64,000 bases of DNA from contig CALFVF010000001.1 of the NCBI GenBank assembly GCA_937928735.1, positions 1 to 64,000 of the forward strand. The letters are read 5' to 3'. The stretch's first letter is position 1, and each line of letters opens with the position of its first letter. Positions 38,422-49,216 of the stretch are shown here, one piece after another. The position numbers and the translations under genes are program-made. The stretch comes from an uncultured Verrucomicrobiales bacterium (GTDB taxonomy: Bacteria; Verrucomicrobiota; Verrucomicrobiia; Verrucomicrobiales; Akkermansiaceae). The notes under the pieces are model-generated. The model was not told the DNA's origin, did not search any database, and saw only the letters and a list, made by a program, of their open reading frames with translations.

Positions 38422-38982
38422 ATGCAGGTGAAACCTAACAAGAATGAAGTATCTGTTGCCGCTACATCCGTTGGTCTTGGTAACAGCACTGGTGAATCAC
38501 ATGTCTCCAAGTATTCTGGATTAAGGAGAATACCTTATGTTTTAAGTATCGCGGCAGTATTGATAGGAATCATGAGCTGCTACAGAAATGTAGGTTCGTT
38601 TTCTCTCATGGAGAAGCTAGCGATACTAAACATAGCAGACGATAAACTCACGGCACTGAGAGCTGTGATTGTACTGATCTTATGTCTCAGTGCCATAGGG
38701 GCCTCCATTAGCCGTCTTAAGAATGTAGGTTGTAGCTGGCGCGTTGTTTTGAGTCTCTTCGTTCCGATATGGAATGTATGGACAGCATGGTTATTGATAC
38801 TGTCTCCAGCAGGCTACCGTGCGGAGAAAAAGTTAGGAACTTGGAATAGAGTGCTTACCGTTGTTTACAGCATAGGCGTGGTCGTAGCCTTCACTTGGAT
38901 TTGGAATAACTACGAGAGAGTCGAGTGGACATCCACACTTGGCCAATTTGAGAAGCTCAAGGAGTCAGTGAAATTCGAGTAA
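38422..38982 (+). CDS. Hypothetical membrane protein
   Basis: Several TM segments, DUF805-like feel but not assignable. Confidence 0.5.
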   Translation: MQVKPNKNEVSVAATSVGLGNSTGESHVSKYSGLRRIPYVLSIAAVLIGIMSCYRNVGSFSLMEKLAILNIADDKLTALRAVIVLILCLSAIGASISRLKNVGCSWRVVLSLFVPIWNVWTAWLLILSPAGYRAEKKLGTWNRVLTVVYSIGVVVAFTWIWNNYERVEWTSTLGQFEKLKESVKFE

Positions 38983-39075
38983 CTCATTGACTTAGAGAAG
39001 TTGAAGTTTCTTAAACGCTAAGATCTCAGTTAGGTTTTCTAAACCTCTTAGAATTTAAAGTTCTCAAAGCTGTTT

Positions 39076-39996
39076 TCAGAAAGGTTTTCTGGCGATAGCG
39101 AGCAGAGTCTGGAAGTAGGGGGCTTGGTCTTCTTGGTCGGCTATGACTGTCTCGATATTTGAAAATCCAGCATATTCGAGGAATTCAGTTAGTTTGACCT
39201 CGCTGAAGCCAAGCCAGAGATCATGATAGAGCTCGCGAGCTTGTTCAAACTGATGCTGAGCTAGATCAAGAATGACTAGTGTGCCCCCGGGCTTGAGAAT
39301 GCGGTGGGCTTCTTGGAGTGCGAGTTGTGGCTTCTCGGCATGATGCAGAGCTTGGCTAAAGATCGCGAGGTCAACGGACTGATTCTCGATGGGTGGCTTA
39401 GAAATATCCCCGAGGCGGTATTCTAGATTAGGAAGGCCGTGTGCCTTTGCTAAGCTCGTGCCAAATTCCACCATTTTCTCAGAATTATCCACAGCAATCA
39501 CTTGCTTGGCGCGCTGAGCGAGTAACTGCGAAAGTGTGCCTTCCCCAGCCCCTAGGTCAGCGACGACTTCGTAGTTAAGAATCTTCAGCAGAGCCTCAGC
39601 CAGCGCTTTCCAAGAACGGCCAGGAACATACTGGCGGCCGAATTTCCCGGCGAGATCATCGAAGTAAGCCCTCGCTTGGTCTTTGCGTTTTTTGAGAATG
39701 TGCAGCAGTGCCTTGTGATCATTGTCTTTCTCAGAGATTTCCGTGGCAGCTTGCTGGAGCAGAGGTGCTAGGTCTTCGGGAATGATGGCACAGTAGAGAT
39801 TATTTTTCCCCTGTCGGCGATCATCCACGAGCTGCACCTCTTTGAGCTTAGAGAGTTGGGTGGAAATACGGCTCTGACCCATTTGTAAAATATCCTGTAA
39901 TTCTAAGACACTGAGCTCTTCTTGGCGAAGGAGTTCGAGGATCCGAATCCGTGTAGGATCAGAAATTGTTTTTAATAATTTGAGAATTGACGACAT
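39076..39996 (-). CDS. ArsR-family regulator fused to SAM-dependent methyltransferase (SahR-like candidate)
   Basis: N-term [55 protein letters not shown] (ArsR HTH). C-term [35 protein letters not shown]...[11 protein letters not shown] (methyltransferase 11). Confidence 0.88.
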   Translation of the reverse strand: MSSILKLLKTISDPTRIRILELLRQEELSVLELQDILQMGQSRISTQLSKLKEVQLVDDRRQGKNNLYCAIIPEDLAPLLQQAATEISEKDNDHKALLHILKKRKDQARAYFDDLAGKFGRQYVPGRSWKALAEALLKILNYEVVADLGAGEGTLSQLLAQRAKQVIAVDNSEKMVEFGTSLAKAHGLPNLEYRLGDISKPPIENQSVDLAIFSQALHHAEKPQLALQEAHRILKPGGTLVILDLAQHQFEQARELYHDLWLGFSEVKLTEFLEYAGFSNIETVIADQEDQAPYFQTLLAIARKPF

Positions 39997-40017
39997 GCGG
40001 CTATACTCATATCAACG

Positions 40018-40035
40018 CATCAAGATTTGTTGATG
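40018..40035. promoter_or_regulatory. Putative ArsR/SahR-type operator
   Basis: Perfect inverted repeat CATCAA-GATTTG-TTGATG between the divergent ArsR-MTase and metK start codons. An extra ATCAAC half-site lies at 40011-40016. Confidence 0.5.
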
Positions 40036-40049
40036 ACAATCAAAAAACT

Positions 40050-41231
40050 ATGTCTCGATCACTAATATTCTCATCTGAGTCAGTTACAGAAGGGCATCCC
40101 GATAAGGTATGCGACACCATTTCCGACGTTATTCTCGACGCTTGTCTCGAGCAGGATCTTAACAGCCGCGTGGCCTGTGAGACCTTTGTGAAAGACAATG
40201 TCGTGGGCTTAGCTGGGGAAATCACCACGCACGCTGACTTTGACTCTAGGAGTCTCGTAGAAGGAGCAATTCGCGAAATCGGCTACACAGACCCGGCCTG
40301 TAAGTTTAATGCAGACAGCTTCTTTTTCATGAATCTGATCGGCAAGCAGTCACCAGACATTGCTCAGGGAGTGGACGCAGAAGCTGCCGAGAACAAGGAG
40401 ACAGCAGAGCAGGGAGCCGGTGATCAGGGTATCATGTTTGGCTACGCCTGCAATGAAACACCAGAGCTGATGCCAGCTCCTATCTCCCTCTCGCACAAGT
40501 TAGGTAGAGAGCTCACGACTCTGCGCAAGAGCGGTCAGTGCCAATGGCTACGACCTGACTCGAAGACTCAGGTTTCCATGGAATATGTGGATGGCAAGCC
40601 GACACGCGTGACTGCTGTGGTTGTTTCCACCATGCACTCCGCAGACATCGATACCCCAGAAATTCGCGAGATTCTCAAAACAGACTTAGTGGAGCGAGTG
40701 ATTCCTGCGAACTTGATTACAGAGGACACAGAATTTCACATTAACCCCACAGGTCTCTTCGTGATTGGTGGGCCAGAAGGTGATGCAGGTCTCACCGGGC
40801 GCAAGATCATCGTGGATACCTACGGAGGTATGGGGCGCCACGGCGGTGGAGCCTTCTCTGGGAAAGATCCATCGAAGGTAGATCGCTCAGCAGCCTACAT
40901 GTGCCGTTGGGTGGCAAAGAATATCGTGGCCGCTGGTCTCGCGGATCGAGCTGAAATTCAGGTCGCCTACGCCATTGGCTATCCTGAGCCAGTGAGTGTC
41001 AACGTGAATACATTTGGCACCAGTCAGGTTTCTGAAGAACAGATAGAGAAGGCTGTGTTAGAAGTCTTCTCCTTTAAGCCCGCAGAGATCGTGAGCGCCC
41101 TAGACATGCTGCGCCCGATCTACAAGCACACCACCAACTATGGCCACTTTGGCCGTGAAGATAATTTGACCGCACTCACTTGGGAGAAAACAGATAAGGC
41201 CGATGCGCTGAAATCTGTTGTGACTTCCTAA
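40050..41231 (+). CDS. metK: S-adenosylmethionine synthetase
   Basis: [25 protein letters not shown]...[16 protein letters not shown]...[18 protein letters not shown]. Confidence 0.97.
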   Translation: MSRSLIFSSESVTEGHPDKVCDTISDVILDACLEQDLNSRVACETFVKDNVVGLAGEITTHADFDSRSLVEGAIREIGYTDPACKFNADSFFFMNLIGKQSPDIAQGVDAEAAENKETAEQGAGDQGIMFGYACNETPELMPAPISLSHKLGRELTTLRKSGQCQWLRPDSKTQVSMEYVDGKPTRVTAVVVSTMHSADIDTPEIREILKTDLVERVIPANLITEDTEFHINPTGLFVIGGPEGDAGLTGRKIIVDTYGGMGRHGGGAFSGKDPSKVDRSAAYMCRWVAKNIVAAGLADRAEIQVAYAIGYPEPVSVNVNTFGTSQVSEEQIEKAVLEVFSFKPAEIVSALDMLRPIYKHTTNYGHFGREDNLTALTWEKTDKADALKSVVTS

Positions 41232-41260
41232 TTATTTACCGAACAAACCACACATTCCAT

Positions 41261-42676
41261 ATGTCTACGACACTACAAGACTACAAAATTGCTGATATTT
41301 CCCTCGCCGAATGGGGAAGAAAAGAAATCGAAGTTGCTGAACACGAAATGCCAGGTCTCATGGCGATTCGTGCGAAATATGCCGCCGAGAAGCCTCTCCA
41401 GGATGTTCGCATCATGGGCTCACTGCACATGACAATCCAGACGGCAGTCCTCATCGAAACACTTGTCGACCTAGGAGCTGATGTCCGCTGGTGCTCATGC
41501 AACATCTTTTCCACGCAAGACCATGCTGCTGCTGCAATCGCTGCAGTAGGCGTCCCCGTATTCGCCTGGAAAGGTGAAACTCTCGAAGAGTACTGGGAGT
41601 GCACACGCAGTGCGATCACATTCCCCGGGAACAAAGGGCCAGAACTCATCGTCGATGACGGTGGTGATGCGACTCTCCTCATTCACAAAGGCTATGACCT
41701 AGAAAATGGCTCTGACTGGGTGAATACACCAGCATCAAGTACGGAAGAAGGCTACATCAAAGCGCTCCTTAAGACAATCCACGCCGAGACTCCAGAGTTC
41801 TGGAAAGGTGTTGTAGCTGAGTGTAAGGGAGTTTCTGAGGAAACCACCACAGGAGTACATAGACTCTATCAGATGGTGGAAGCAGGAGAACTTCTCTTCC
41901 CAGCCATTAACGTGAATGACTCAGTCACCAAATCAAAGTTTGATAATCTCTACGGCTGCCGTGAGTCACTCGTGGATGGTATCAAGCGCGCGACAGACGT
42001 GATGATCTCTGGAAAGACCGCCGTTGTCTGTGGCTACGGTGATGTCGGCAAAGGCTGTGCCCAAGCCCTCAAAGGTATGGGAGCCATTGTGAAAGTGACA
42101 GAAATCGACCCTATCTGTGCTCTACAGGCAGCGATGGAAGGTTTCCAAGTGGTTACTATTGAAGACACACTCGGAACAGCAGACATCTATGTCACAACCA
42201 CTGGTAACAAAGACATTATCTGCATCGAGCACATGGAAGCCATGAAAGATCAGGCCATTGTCTGTAACATCGGACACTTCGATAATGAGATTCAAGTCGA
42301 AGCGTTAGAAAGCTTTAAAGGTATCGAGAAAATCAATATCAAGCCACAGGTCGACAAGTACACATTCCCGAATGGCAACAGCCTCTTCATGTTAGCAGAT
42401 GGTCGTCTTGTGAACCTCGGTTGTGCGACAGGTCACCCAAGCTTTGTCATGTCTAACAGCTTCGCGAACCAGACATTAGCCCAAATTGACCTCTGGAAGA
42501 ACAAGGACAATTACGAGAATAAACTCTACCTCTTGCCAAAAGCACTTGATGAAGAAGTGGCTCGTCTGCACCTAGAAAAAATTGGCGCCAAGCTCACAGT
42601 TCTTTCTCAAGATCAAGCAGATTACATTAGTGTACCTCGCTCAGGCCCATTCAAGCCAGAGCACTACCGTTACTAA
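41261..42676 (+). CDS. ahcY: Adenosylhomocysteinase
   Basis: [41 protein letters not shown]...[21 protein letters not shown]...PFKPEHYRY. Confidence 0.97.
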   Translation: MSTTLQDYKIADISLAEWGRKEIEVAEHEMPGLMAIRAKYAAEKPLQDVRIMGSLHMTIQTAVLIETLVDLGADVRWCSCNIFSTQDHAAAAIAAVGVPVFAWKGETLEEYWECTRSAITFPGNKGPELIVDDGGDATLLIHKGYDLENGSDWVNTPASSTEEGYIKALLKTIHAETPEFWKGVVAECKGVSEETTTGVHRLYQMVEAGELLFPAINVNDSVTKSKFDNLYGCRESLVDGIKRATDVMISGKTAVVCGYGDVGKGCAQALKGMGAIVKVTEIDPICALQAAMEGFQVVTIEDTLGTADIYVTTTGNKDIICIEHMEAMKDQAIVCNIGHFDNEIQVEALESFKGIEKINIKPQVDKYTFPNGNSLFMLADGRLVNLGCATGHPSFVMSNSFANQTLAQIDLWKNKDNYENKLYLLPKALDEEVARLHLEKIGAKLTVLSQDQADYISVPRSGPFKPEHYRY

Positions 42677-42724
42677 TCGCGGCTCATCTATTCTAGCTGT
42701 TAGGCAGCGATAAGATATCATTTC

Positions 42725-42760
42725 AAACTCGTTACTTACTCAGGGTAACGAGTTTTTTTG
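42725..42760 (+). terminator. Rho-independent terminator of metK-ahcY
   Basis: AAACTCGTTAC-TTACTCAGG-GTAACGAGTTT then T-run. Confidence 0.82.
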
Positions 42761-42805
42761 TCTTGTCAGAGTGTGAGTGAAACCTAGAAAGTAAGAGCCA
42801 TCATT

Positions 42806-43060
42806 ATGGCAACTATTGTAAAATTAAAACACTCCCACCATCACGCGATTTTGCTGGGAGCAGGCTATGGACAATACAGCTCCGCGCGTCCTGGAGCATT
42901 TTTTGGAGATGCATTTCCCGTTGAGAAGAACGGAAGCTCTGAGATGGTCGCCGTCTCTAGCGCCGATGGCAAGATACTCTGGTGTGAATCCAGTGAGCTC
43001 GTTGTTGTCTCAGTAGACGGTCAAACACCTGCACAGCTCCTAGCGCCGTATTTTGAGTGA
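42806..43060 (+). CDS. Hypothetical protein
   Basis: 84-aa ORF MATIVKLKHSHHHAILLGAGYGQYSSARPG after the ahcY terminator. Confidence 0.5.
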   Translation: MATIVKLKHSHHHAILLGAGYGQYSSARPGAFFGDAFPVEKNGSSEMVAVSSADGKILWCESSELVVVSVDGQTPAQLLAPYFE

Positions 43061-43307
43061 ATTGAGTGAATTGAGTTAGCGCTGGTCCAAAACCATTTAC
43101 GGATTGGAGGCTGTTGACTGGCTACGATCTTTAGACTTTTAGACCTATTGATGTCTATGAATAAAATAATTTGGAGATATTAATAATAAAGTGATGAGCC
43201 GATTGGAGGTGTGTATGAATACCATCAATTGATGAGTCGAGAAATATCATGATGGAAGGTATGACCTGAATGAATGTAAATAATGAGGGCTATGTGGTAG
43301 TTTCTAT

Positions 43308-43751
43308 TTATATTCTTTGTGGTTTATTGTTTCGCACTGTTCCCCCTATGACGATAGCTGCTGTGATTAATACTAGGTTTTTAATGATGTATTGGCCCTC
43401 CATTGTCAGAATAAAGGGGAAAGATACAAATGCAGCAGTGGGGTTAATCACTAGAGGTGATGCTGCGCCGATCATTTGGAGAAACATGATTAGAATTGTA
43501 AACCTTATGTGGCGGTTTCTTATGAAGCCTACTCCAATGGCCATCTCCCAGAGAGCTAAAAATGGGATGAAGAATTTCATGGGTAGAAACGGCATAGAGC
43601 CTTTGATTAAACCTTCGGCTGGACTCATTCCGGGGAATAATTTTAACATTCCAAACCATAAAAATATGAGGCCCACTGAGTAGCGGAGTAAAGTAGTTCC
43701 ATGTGATGCCATCCAGCCTATTATGAAGGCATCAACTTGATTTATGAGCAT
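43308..43751 (-). CDS. Small membrane protein, DoxX/YkgB-like
   Basis: Four hydrophobic segments; LLRYSVGLIFLWFGMLKLFPGMSPAEGLI... Confidence 0.55.
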   Translation of the reverse strand: MLINQVDAFIIGWMASHGTTLLRYSVGLIFLWFGMLKLFPGMSPAEGLIKGSMPFLPMKFFIPFLALWEMAIGVGFIRNRHIRFTILIMFLQMIGAASPLVINPTAAFVSFPFILTMEGQYIIKNLVLITAAIVIGGTVRNNKPQRI

Positions 43752-43913
43752 TTTGAGCCGAGTCATGTTTACTTAAGGTTTTTTTGAGTGCTGTAGTACT
43801 GCGTTAGGCCTAGTCATTGCTACCGTTATGAGGTATCCAATTTGGCTAACAGTTGGCAAATAAAAAATCATAATTTTGCGGTGTTTTCCAACGAGGAATG
43901 CTGTGGCGTAGAG

Positions 43914-43943
43914 CTTATACCAACTCAAAAACTAACTGGTATT
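43914..43943 (+). repeat. Dispersed repeat family A, terminal fragment (copy 2)
   Basis: CTTATACCAACTCAAAAACTAACTGGTATT, matches the left end of 45989-46153. Confidence 0.55.
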
Positions 43944-44035
43944 AATTTATGTTTTTTTGGGAGGTTTCGTTTTTGGTTAGTTGGGTGGTTTTTTTGTTTT
44001 TTCTGTTTTTGGGAGGGGAGATTTTTAGGGCTAGA

Positions 44036-45904
44036 TCACTCTAGGCCTTTGACAATAGTTTCTGAAAAGACAAGCTCACCGGTGAAGGCATTAAAGAACT
44101 GGAAGATGACTTGTGGATGTGGGTAGGCATACCAGCGTTCTCCATTTTTCTCGACTGGATTATTAAAGACATTATTGACTTGTACGACGCAGTAGTGGGG
44201 GAATGTCCGATTTGGTCTTGGGATGTCTTCCATGCAGTAGGATGACCAGCGGATATCACACTCGCGTGGGCCCCATTTGAATTTGCCATTCACTGGGCGG
44301 CCTCCTTCATCCTTCATGGGTGCGTGGTTAATAGAGTTGTGGGGGCCACTAGCAAATTCTCGAACATTGTCTGTGATTTTTATCGCGTAGGAGTTGTGTA
44401 GATCTCCTGTGAGGATAAAAATTTGTTTGTCTGTCTTATCGCAGATCTCGATTAGTTCTTCTCGTTCTCTTAAAAAGACTGTCCAGGCGTCATCTTTTTT
44501 CACGTCTGCTTGGATGTCAGGGCCTCCTCCACTGCCTACGTGTGGTATCATGAAGTTAACGGACGAGATGAGAAAGATGAAATCAGATTCACTTTGTCGG
44601 ATGCCGTCTAGCAGCCAGTTAAATTGCTGCTTACCGAGCATGGTGGCTTCTGGATTATCAGGGTAGTCGACATTATGTAAGCTGCGGTGAGAGCGGGTAT
44701 CGAGTAAGAAGAAATCGCAGTTAGAGAGTGTGAATTTACCATAGCAGCGGCGCCCTATGGAGTAGGCTGATACTTTACTGGCTTTGGCAGGAGGGCTGAT
44801 ACGTAGTTTTGTGGGGCTGAGGACTTCGACTATTTCATAGACTGCGGAGTTAGGGTCTCCGGGTTGGCTGTCTAGGGCGGCGTCTTTGACACCTGCGGTT
44901 TGGGTGCCCCAGTGTACGTGTAGGTTAGCGAAGTCTTCGAGCTTCATATTGGTGAAGTTCGCATTGGGGTCTTCGAGGATATCGCTGTCTTTTTGAAACT
45001 GCGCGGCACTGAACCAAGCGGGTTGGTCGTGGGCGACAGGGTTAGACCAAGCTAAATAGTCATGCCATGCTTGTACGGCTATATCACGAAAGACGGCTCG
45101 GCGGTTCACATAGCCAGTTTCTCCTGTGGCGAAGATGTCGTTGAGTAGCTCGTGGTCGTCTGCGGTGTAGAATGCTGGCATGTGGCGATGCCATTCACTG
45201 AGATTTCGGCCCCGTTCTAAGTAGATTTTGTAGTTCTCCCAGACGCCGGTGATGGTGGGGGCTTTGTTGACGATTTCTGGGAATTTTTCTGGTTCGAGCC
45301 CTGCTTGGTAGCCCCATTCACGGGCTGTGTATTCGCGGCGGTCTTCGTAGAGCCAGTCTCCGTTGAGTATTTGAAAGTTGATGGTGTCACGCACTTTTTC
45401 ATTCAGCGTGTCATAGACGGGGAGAGTGGGCCCGACGCTGTCTCCGCCTCCCCTTTGGTTATTACCGCAGGCAAATTCGAAGCGGAAGTTAAAGAGGCCT
45501 TTTGGATTTGTTTCATCATTCTGAAAATCTTTGGCATCTGGGAGGGTGCGGAAGCTGCCACTAAGCTGGTGGTCTTCGATTCTGTAGTAGTACTTTGTGT
45601 TGGCTTTGAGGTTATCTAGCGTGAGTAGCCCTGTGTTATCTTTTTCTTGTTGTGTAGTGAGAATAGGTGCTTTCTCAGTAAGGGCGTTTTTGGCTTCACC
45701 GTAGAAAACCTGGACATTGCCGGGGCGCTGTGTTCTCAGCCATATGGTCATGGAGTCGGTTTCTGGCCGACCTAACATGGGGCCGTGAGTGACTCGTATG
45801 TGAGTGGGTTGGCTGTCTTGTAGGTTCTGCGCGGCTATATTAGGGCTGAGGGCACCTATGAGTGTAAAGGTGGTTAGACTGCTGTGTAAGATGAGTTTTT
45901 TCAT
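44036..45904 (-). CDS. Alkaline phosphatase D family protein (PhoD-like)
   Basis: Signal peptide; RVTHGPMLGRPETDSMTIWLRTQRPGNVQVFYG; FACGNNQRGG; YTADDHELLNDIF; FILTGDLHNSYA. Confidence 0.87.
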   Translation of the reverse strand: MKKLILHSSLTTFTLIGALSPNIAAQNLQDSQPTHIRVTHGPMLGRPETDSMTIWLRTQRPGNVQVFYGEAKNALTEKAPILTTQQEKDNTGLLTLDNLKANTKYYYRIEDHQLSGSFRTLPDAKDFQNDETNPKGLFNFRFEFACGNNQRGGGDSVGPTLPVYDTLNEKVRDTINFQILNGDWLYEDRREYTAREWGYQAGLEPEKFPEIVNKAPTITGVWENYKIYLERGRNLSEWHRHMPAFYTADDHELLNDIFATGETGYVNRRAVFRDIAVQAWHDYLAWSNPVAHDQPAWFSAAQFQKDSDILEDPNANFTNMKLEDFANLHVHWGTQTAGVKDAALDSQPGDPNSAVYEIVEVLSPTKLRISPPAKASKVSAYSIGRRCYGKFTLSNCDFFLLDTRSHRSLHNVDYPDNPEATMLGKQQFNWLLDGIRQSESDFIFLISSVNFMIPHVGSGGGPDIQADVKKDDAWTVFLREREELIEICDKTDKQIFILTGDLHNSYAIKITDNVREFASGPHNSINHAPMKDEGGRPVNGKFKWGPRECDIRWSSYCMEDIPRPNRTFPHYCVVQVNNVFNNPVEKNGERWYAYPHPQVIFQFFNAFTGELVFSETIVKGLE

Positions 45905-45988
45905 ATATATTATGTTGTGTCAAACACTGCAAAAATTATGAGTGGATGACCATAATAAATTCTATATGAGCTCTTTATGCTTATTGGG

Positions 45989-46153
45989 CCTAATACCAAC
46001 TCAAAAACTTACTGGTAGAATTCGCTAGATCTTTGAGGAGATGTCATCGTTGTCACTCATCGGAGATGCTCGCGTCACCGATGGGTTCCGCCTTGATCTC
46101 CCACCAAATCTCTTCGTGCTTTCTACCAGGTAGTTTTCCTCATTGGTATAAGG
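45989..46153. repeat. Dispersed repeat family A, full-length copy (MITE-like, about 32-bp terminal inverted repeats)
   Basis: Left CCTAATACCAACTCAAAAACTTACTGGTAGAA. Reverse complement of right end CCTTATACCAATGAGGAAAACTACCTGGTAGAA. Related copies at 21119 and 43914. Confidence 0.72.
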
Positions 46154-46267
46154 TTAAAATTGTGCTATGTGACTATCTGGGTTGGATATTTCTGAAGAGA
46201 GAGTAGTGGTTTTCTGTGTCACTAAAGTGAGATGGTGACTCACGTCTACGATGTCTATTGCTACAAT

Positions 46268-49081
46268 TTAGTGGGCAGCTAGCCAGTGCTTGCCGTAGCC
46301 GCTATCGACTTTCAAAGGCACGCTGTTAGGTAGTTCTAGTGCTGTTTCCATGGCATTGATGATCAGGGGGGTGAGTTCTTCTTTTTCTTCTAGATGCATT
46401 TCAATGATCAGTTCATCGTGCACTTGGAGGAGCATTTTGGAGCGGTAGTTGCCATCTTTGAGAATTTTTTGGACATGAATCATGGCGTACTTGATCATGT
46501 CGGCAGCCGTACCCTGAATCGGTGTATTGATGGCAGCTCTTGCAGCATTGTTTCGCTGCATGCCATTACGCGAATTAATGTCTGCTAGATAGCGTCTTCT
46601 ACCAGAGAGTGTCTGGACGTAGCCGTTTTCTTTCGCCTTTTCGACGATATCGTCCATGAAGGTTTGAATAGCTGGGTACTCCTGCCAGTAGGTTTCGATA
46701 ATGGAGGCGGCTTCTTTACGCGGGATGCCAAGGCGCTGACTGAGGCCGAAGGCTGAGATCCCGTAGATGATGCCGAAATTCACCATTTTGGCGGTGCGGC
46801 GCATGTCATCTGTGGTTTCATCGAGGCCGACACCATAGACGCGGGCAGCAGTGGCTGTGTGGATGTCGAGGTTGTTTTGGAATGCCTCTATCATGGCGGG
46901 ATCTCCTGAGATGGCGGCCATGATGCGGAGCTCTATCTGGGAGTAGTCTGCGGAGAAGAGAGTGTGATTTTCTTTCGGGATAAAGGCTTTGCGAATCTCT
47001 CGACCGGCTTCTGAGCGAATCGGGATATTCTGTAAGTTAGGGTCAGAAGAGGCGAGTCTGCCTGTGGCTGTGAGTAGCTGGTGGTAGTGGGTGTGAATGC
47101 GCTGGTCGCTAGAGCAGATGTGATCTGGCAGGGTGTCCACATAGGTGGACTTGAGTTTGGTGGATTCTCTGTAGTCGAGAATCGAGGCGACGATATCGTG
47201 CTTGCTGGCGAGAGCACTCAGTGTTTGCTCGTCTGTTTTATACTGGCCGGTTTTTGTTTTCTTTGGGTTATCCTCTAGCTTGAGCTCATCAAAAAGAACT
47301 TCTCCGAGTTGCTTTGGTGACTTGAGGTTGAATTCTCTACCGGCAAGAGTTGTGATTTTGTTAGATAGTTCATCGATTCTAACTTGGAGTGTTTCTCCAA
47401 TGGTTTCGAGCGCTGGAAGGTCAACTGCGATGCCTGCTTGTTCCATGGAGGTGAGAACGGGAAGCAAGGGGCTCTCTATGTCATAAAAGATAGTGCTCAT
47501 GCCGACTTCTTCGATCGCCTCAGCGAGTGGCTCAGCCATTTGGAAGGTGATGTCAGCGTCTTCGCAGGCGTAGGTGGTGAGTGACTCCAGGGGAATCAGG
47601 CGCATGTCGATTTCTTCTTTTTTCTTTGGGCGTTTTTTCTCGGCGAGGCTGAAGAGGTCGTCTTTGTCACTTTCTGCCTCGTTGTCTTTCGCTTCGGCAG
47701 ATTCTTTGAGGAGGTCGGCTAGCTTGATGGTTTGGTAGTTGAGCAGTGTTTCTGCGACGTAGTCCATGTTGTGGCGCTGGTCTGGGTGGGTGAGACTGTG
47801 CGCGAGCATGGTGTCAAAAAATGGGCCTTGTGCTTCTAACTGCTGGTTGAGGAGAACGGCGAGATCAAATTTGAGGTTGTGCCCGATCTTTGTTTGTTTC
47901 GAGTGGAAAATGGGGCGTAGGGCTTCGAGAATGGTGGCGAGTGTGAGCTCTTGACTTGGGGCGATGAAGTAGGCGCTGTGAGCTTGCCAGCATAGTGCGA
48001 TGCCTAGGATGTCGGCACATCGTGGATTGAGTGATGTGGTTTCGAGGTCAAAGCAGAAGGCGTCTTGTTTCTCCAGCTGGCGTAGGAGTTTGTCGAGCTC
48101 TGTCTGAGTGCTGATGCTCTGGTATTGGCTTTTTTTTGCGTCGTAGCTTCGAGTGGGAAGTGACTCGCTGTTAGAATCTGTGGTCTTAGAACGAGCTGTT
48201 TCGCCATAGATGCGAGTGGCGAGCTGATTGAGCTCAAATTCTGCGAATAGGCCTTGGAGGGCTTCGTCATTGGCAGTTGAGATTTTTAGGTCATCCCACT
48301 CCACAGAGACTGGGCAGTCTTTGATAATGGTGACAAGTTGCTTGGAGAGTAGAGCCTCTTGTTTGTTGTTGATGACATTTTCTTTCTGCTTTCCTTTGAG
48401 CTGGTCTGTGGATTCTAATAACTTCTCAACACTGCCAAATTGTTTGATGAGTTTTTTCGCGGTTTTCTCACCAATCCCTGGAACACCGGGGATATTATCT
48501 GCGGCGTCTCCCCAGAGCGCGAGGATGTCGATGACTTGATCGGGGTGGGCGATATCCCATGTTTCACAAATGGCTGCGGGATCAAGAATCTCAACTTCTG
48601 TGCCCTTGCGCCCAGGTTTCCACATGGAGGTCTGCGGGCTGACGAGCTGAGCGAAGTCCTTATCTGGTGTCACCATGAAGGTATGAAAGGAACCTTCTTT
48701 GTCAGCTCGGGTGGCGAGTGTGCCAATGATGTCGTCAGCCTCGTAGCCATCTAACTCAATGACGGGAATGTGCAGAGCTTCCAGAAAGCGCTTCACTTGA
48801 GGAATCGCGAAGGCGAGATCCTCGGGCATGGCGTCTCGGTGAGCCTTGTACTCGGGGAAGATTTTATGGCGAGGTGTGGGCTCTTTGGTGTCAAAGGCGA
48901 CTCCTAGGTGAGTGGGCTGGTAGTTAGACTGGATACTAAAGAGTGTATTAAGAAATCCAAAAATGGCTGAGGTGTTCACTCCCTGACTGGTGACGCGTGG
49001 GTTACGGATCAGTGCGAAGTGAGCTCGGTAAACAAGCGCCATGCCATCGAGTAAGAAGAGCCGATTTGGTGATTCTGCCAT
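46268..49081 (-). CDS. polA: DNA polymerase I
   Basis: 5' nuclease, 3'-5' exo (FDLETTSL) and polymerase motifs (FSADYSQIELRIMAAISGDPAM; RRTAKMVNFGIIYGISAFGLS; LLQVHDELIIEM). Confidence 0.97.
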   Translation of the reverse strand: MAESPNRLFLLDGMALVYRAHFALIRNPRVTSQGVNTSAIFGFLNTLFSIQSNYQPTHLGVAFDTKEPTPRHKIFPEYKAHRDAMPEDLAFAIPQVKRFLEALHIPVIELDGYEADDIIGTLATRADKEGSFHTFMVTPDKDFAQLVSPQTSMWKPGRKGTEVEILDPAAICETWDIAHPDQVIDILALWGDAADNIPGVPGIGEKTAKKLIKQFGSVEKLLESTDQLKGKQKENVINNKQEALLSKQLVTIIKDCPVSVEWDDLKISTANDEALQGLFAEFELNQLATRIYGETARSKTTDSNSESLPTRSYDAKKSQYQSISTQTELDKLLRQLEKQDAFCFDLETTSLNPRCADILGIALCWQAHSAYFIAPSQELTLATILEALRPIFHSKQTKIGHNLKFDLAVLLNQQLEAQGPFFDTMLAHSLTHPDQRHNMDYVAETLLNYQTIKLADLLKESAEAKDNEAESDKDDLFSLAEKKRPKKKEEIDMRLIPLESLTTYACEDADITFQMAEPLAEAIEEVGMSTIFYDIESPLLPVLTSMEQAGIAVDLPALETIGETLQVRIDELSNKITTLAGREFNLKSPKQLGEVLFDELKLEDNPKKTKTGQYKTDEQTLSALASKHDIVASILDYRESTKLKSTYVDTLPDHICSSDQRIHTHYHQLLTATGRLASSDPNLQNIPIRSEAGREIRKAFIPKENHTLFSADYSQIELRIMAAISGDPAMIEAFQNNLDIHTATAARVYGVGLDETTDDMRRTAKMVNFGIIYGISAFGLSQRLGIPRKEAASIIETYWQEYPAIQTFMDDIVEKAKENGYVQTLSGRRRYLADINSRNGMQRNNAARAAINTPIQGTAADMIKYAMIHVQKILKDGNYRSKMLLQVHDELIIEMHLEEKEELTPLIINAMETALELPNSVPLKVDSGYGKHWLAAH

Positions 49082-49216
49082 AGCGCTAGACTCAGTGCAT
49101 TTTGGACACTGGTCAATGGTAGAGAGAATCGGGAGGGAAGAATTCTACTACTTCAAAACGATCTGATCGAATTCTTAGTAGAGGGAAAAGCGGGGGGTGT
49201 CCTGAGCTAAGATCGA

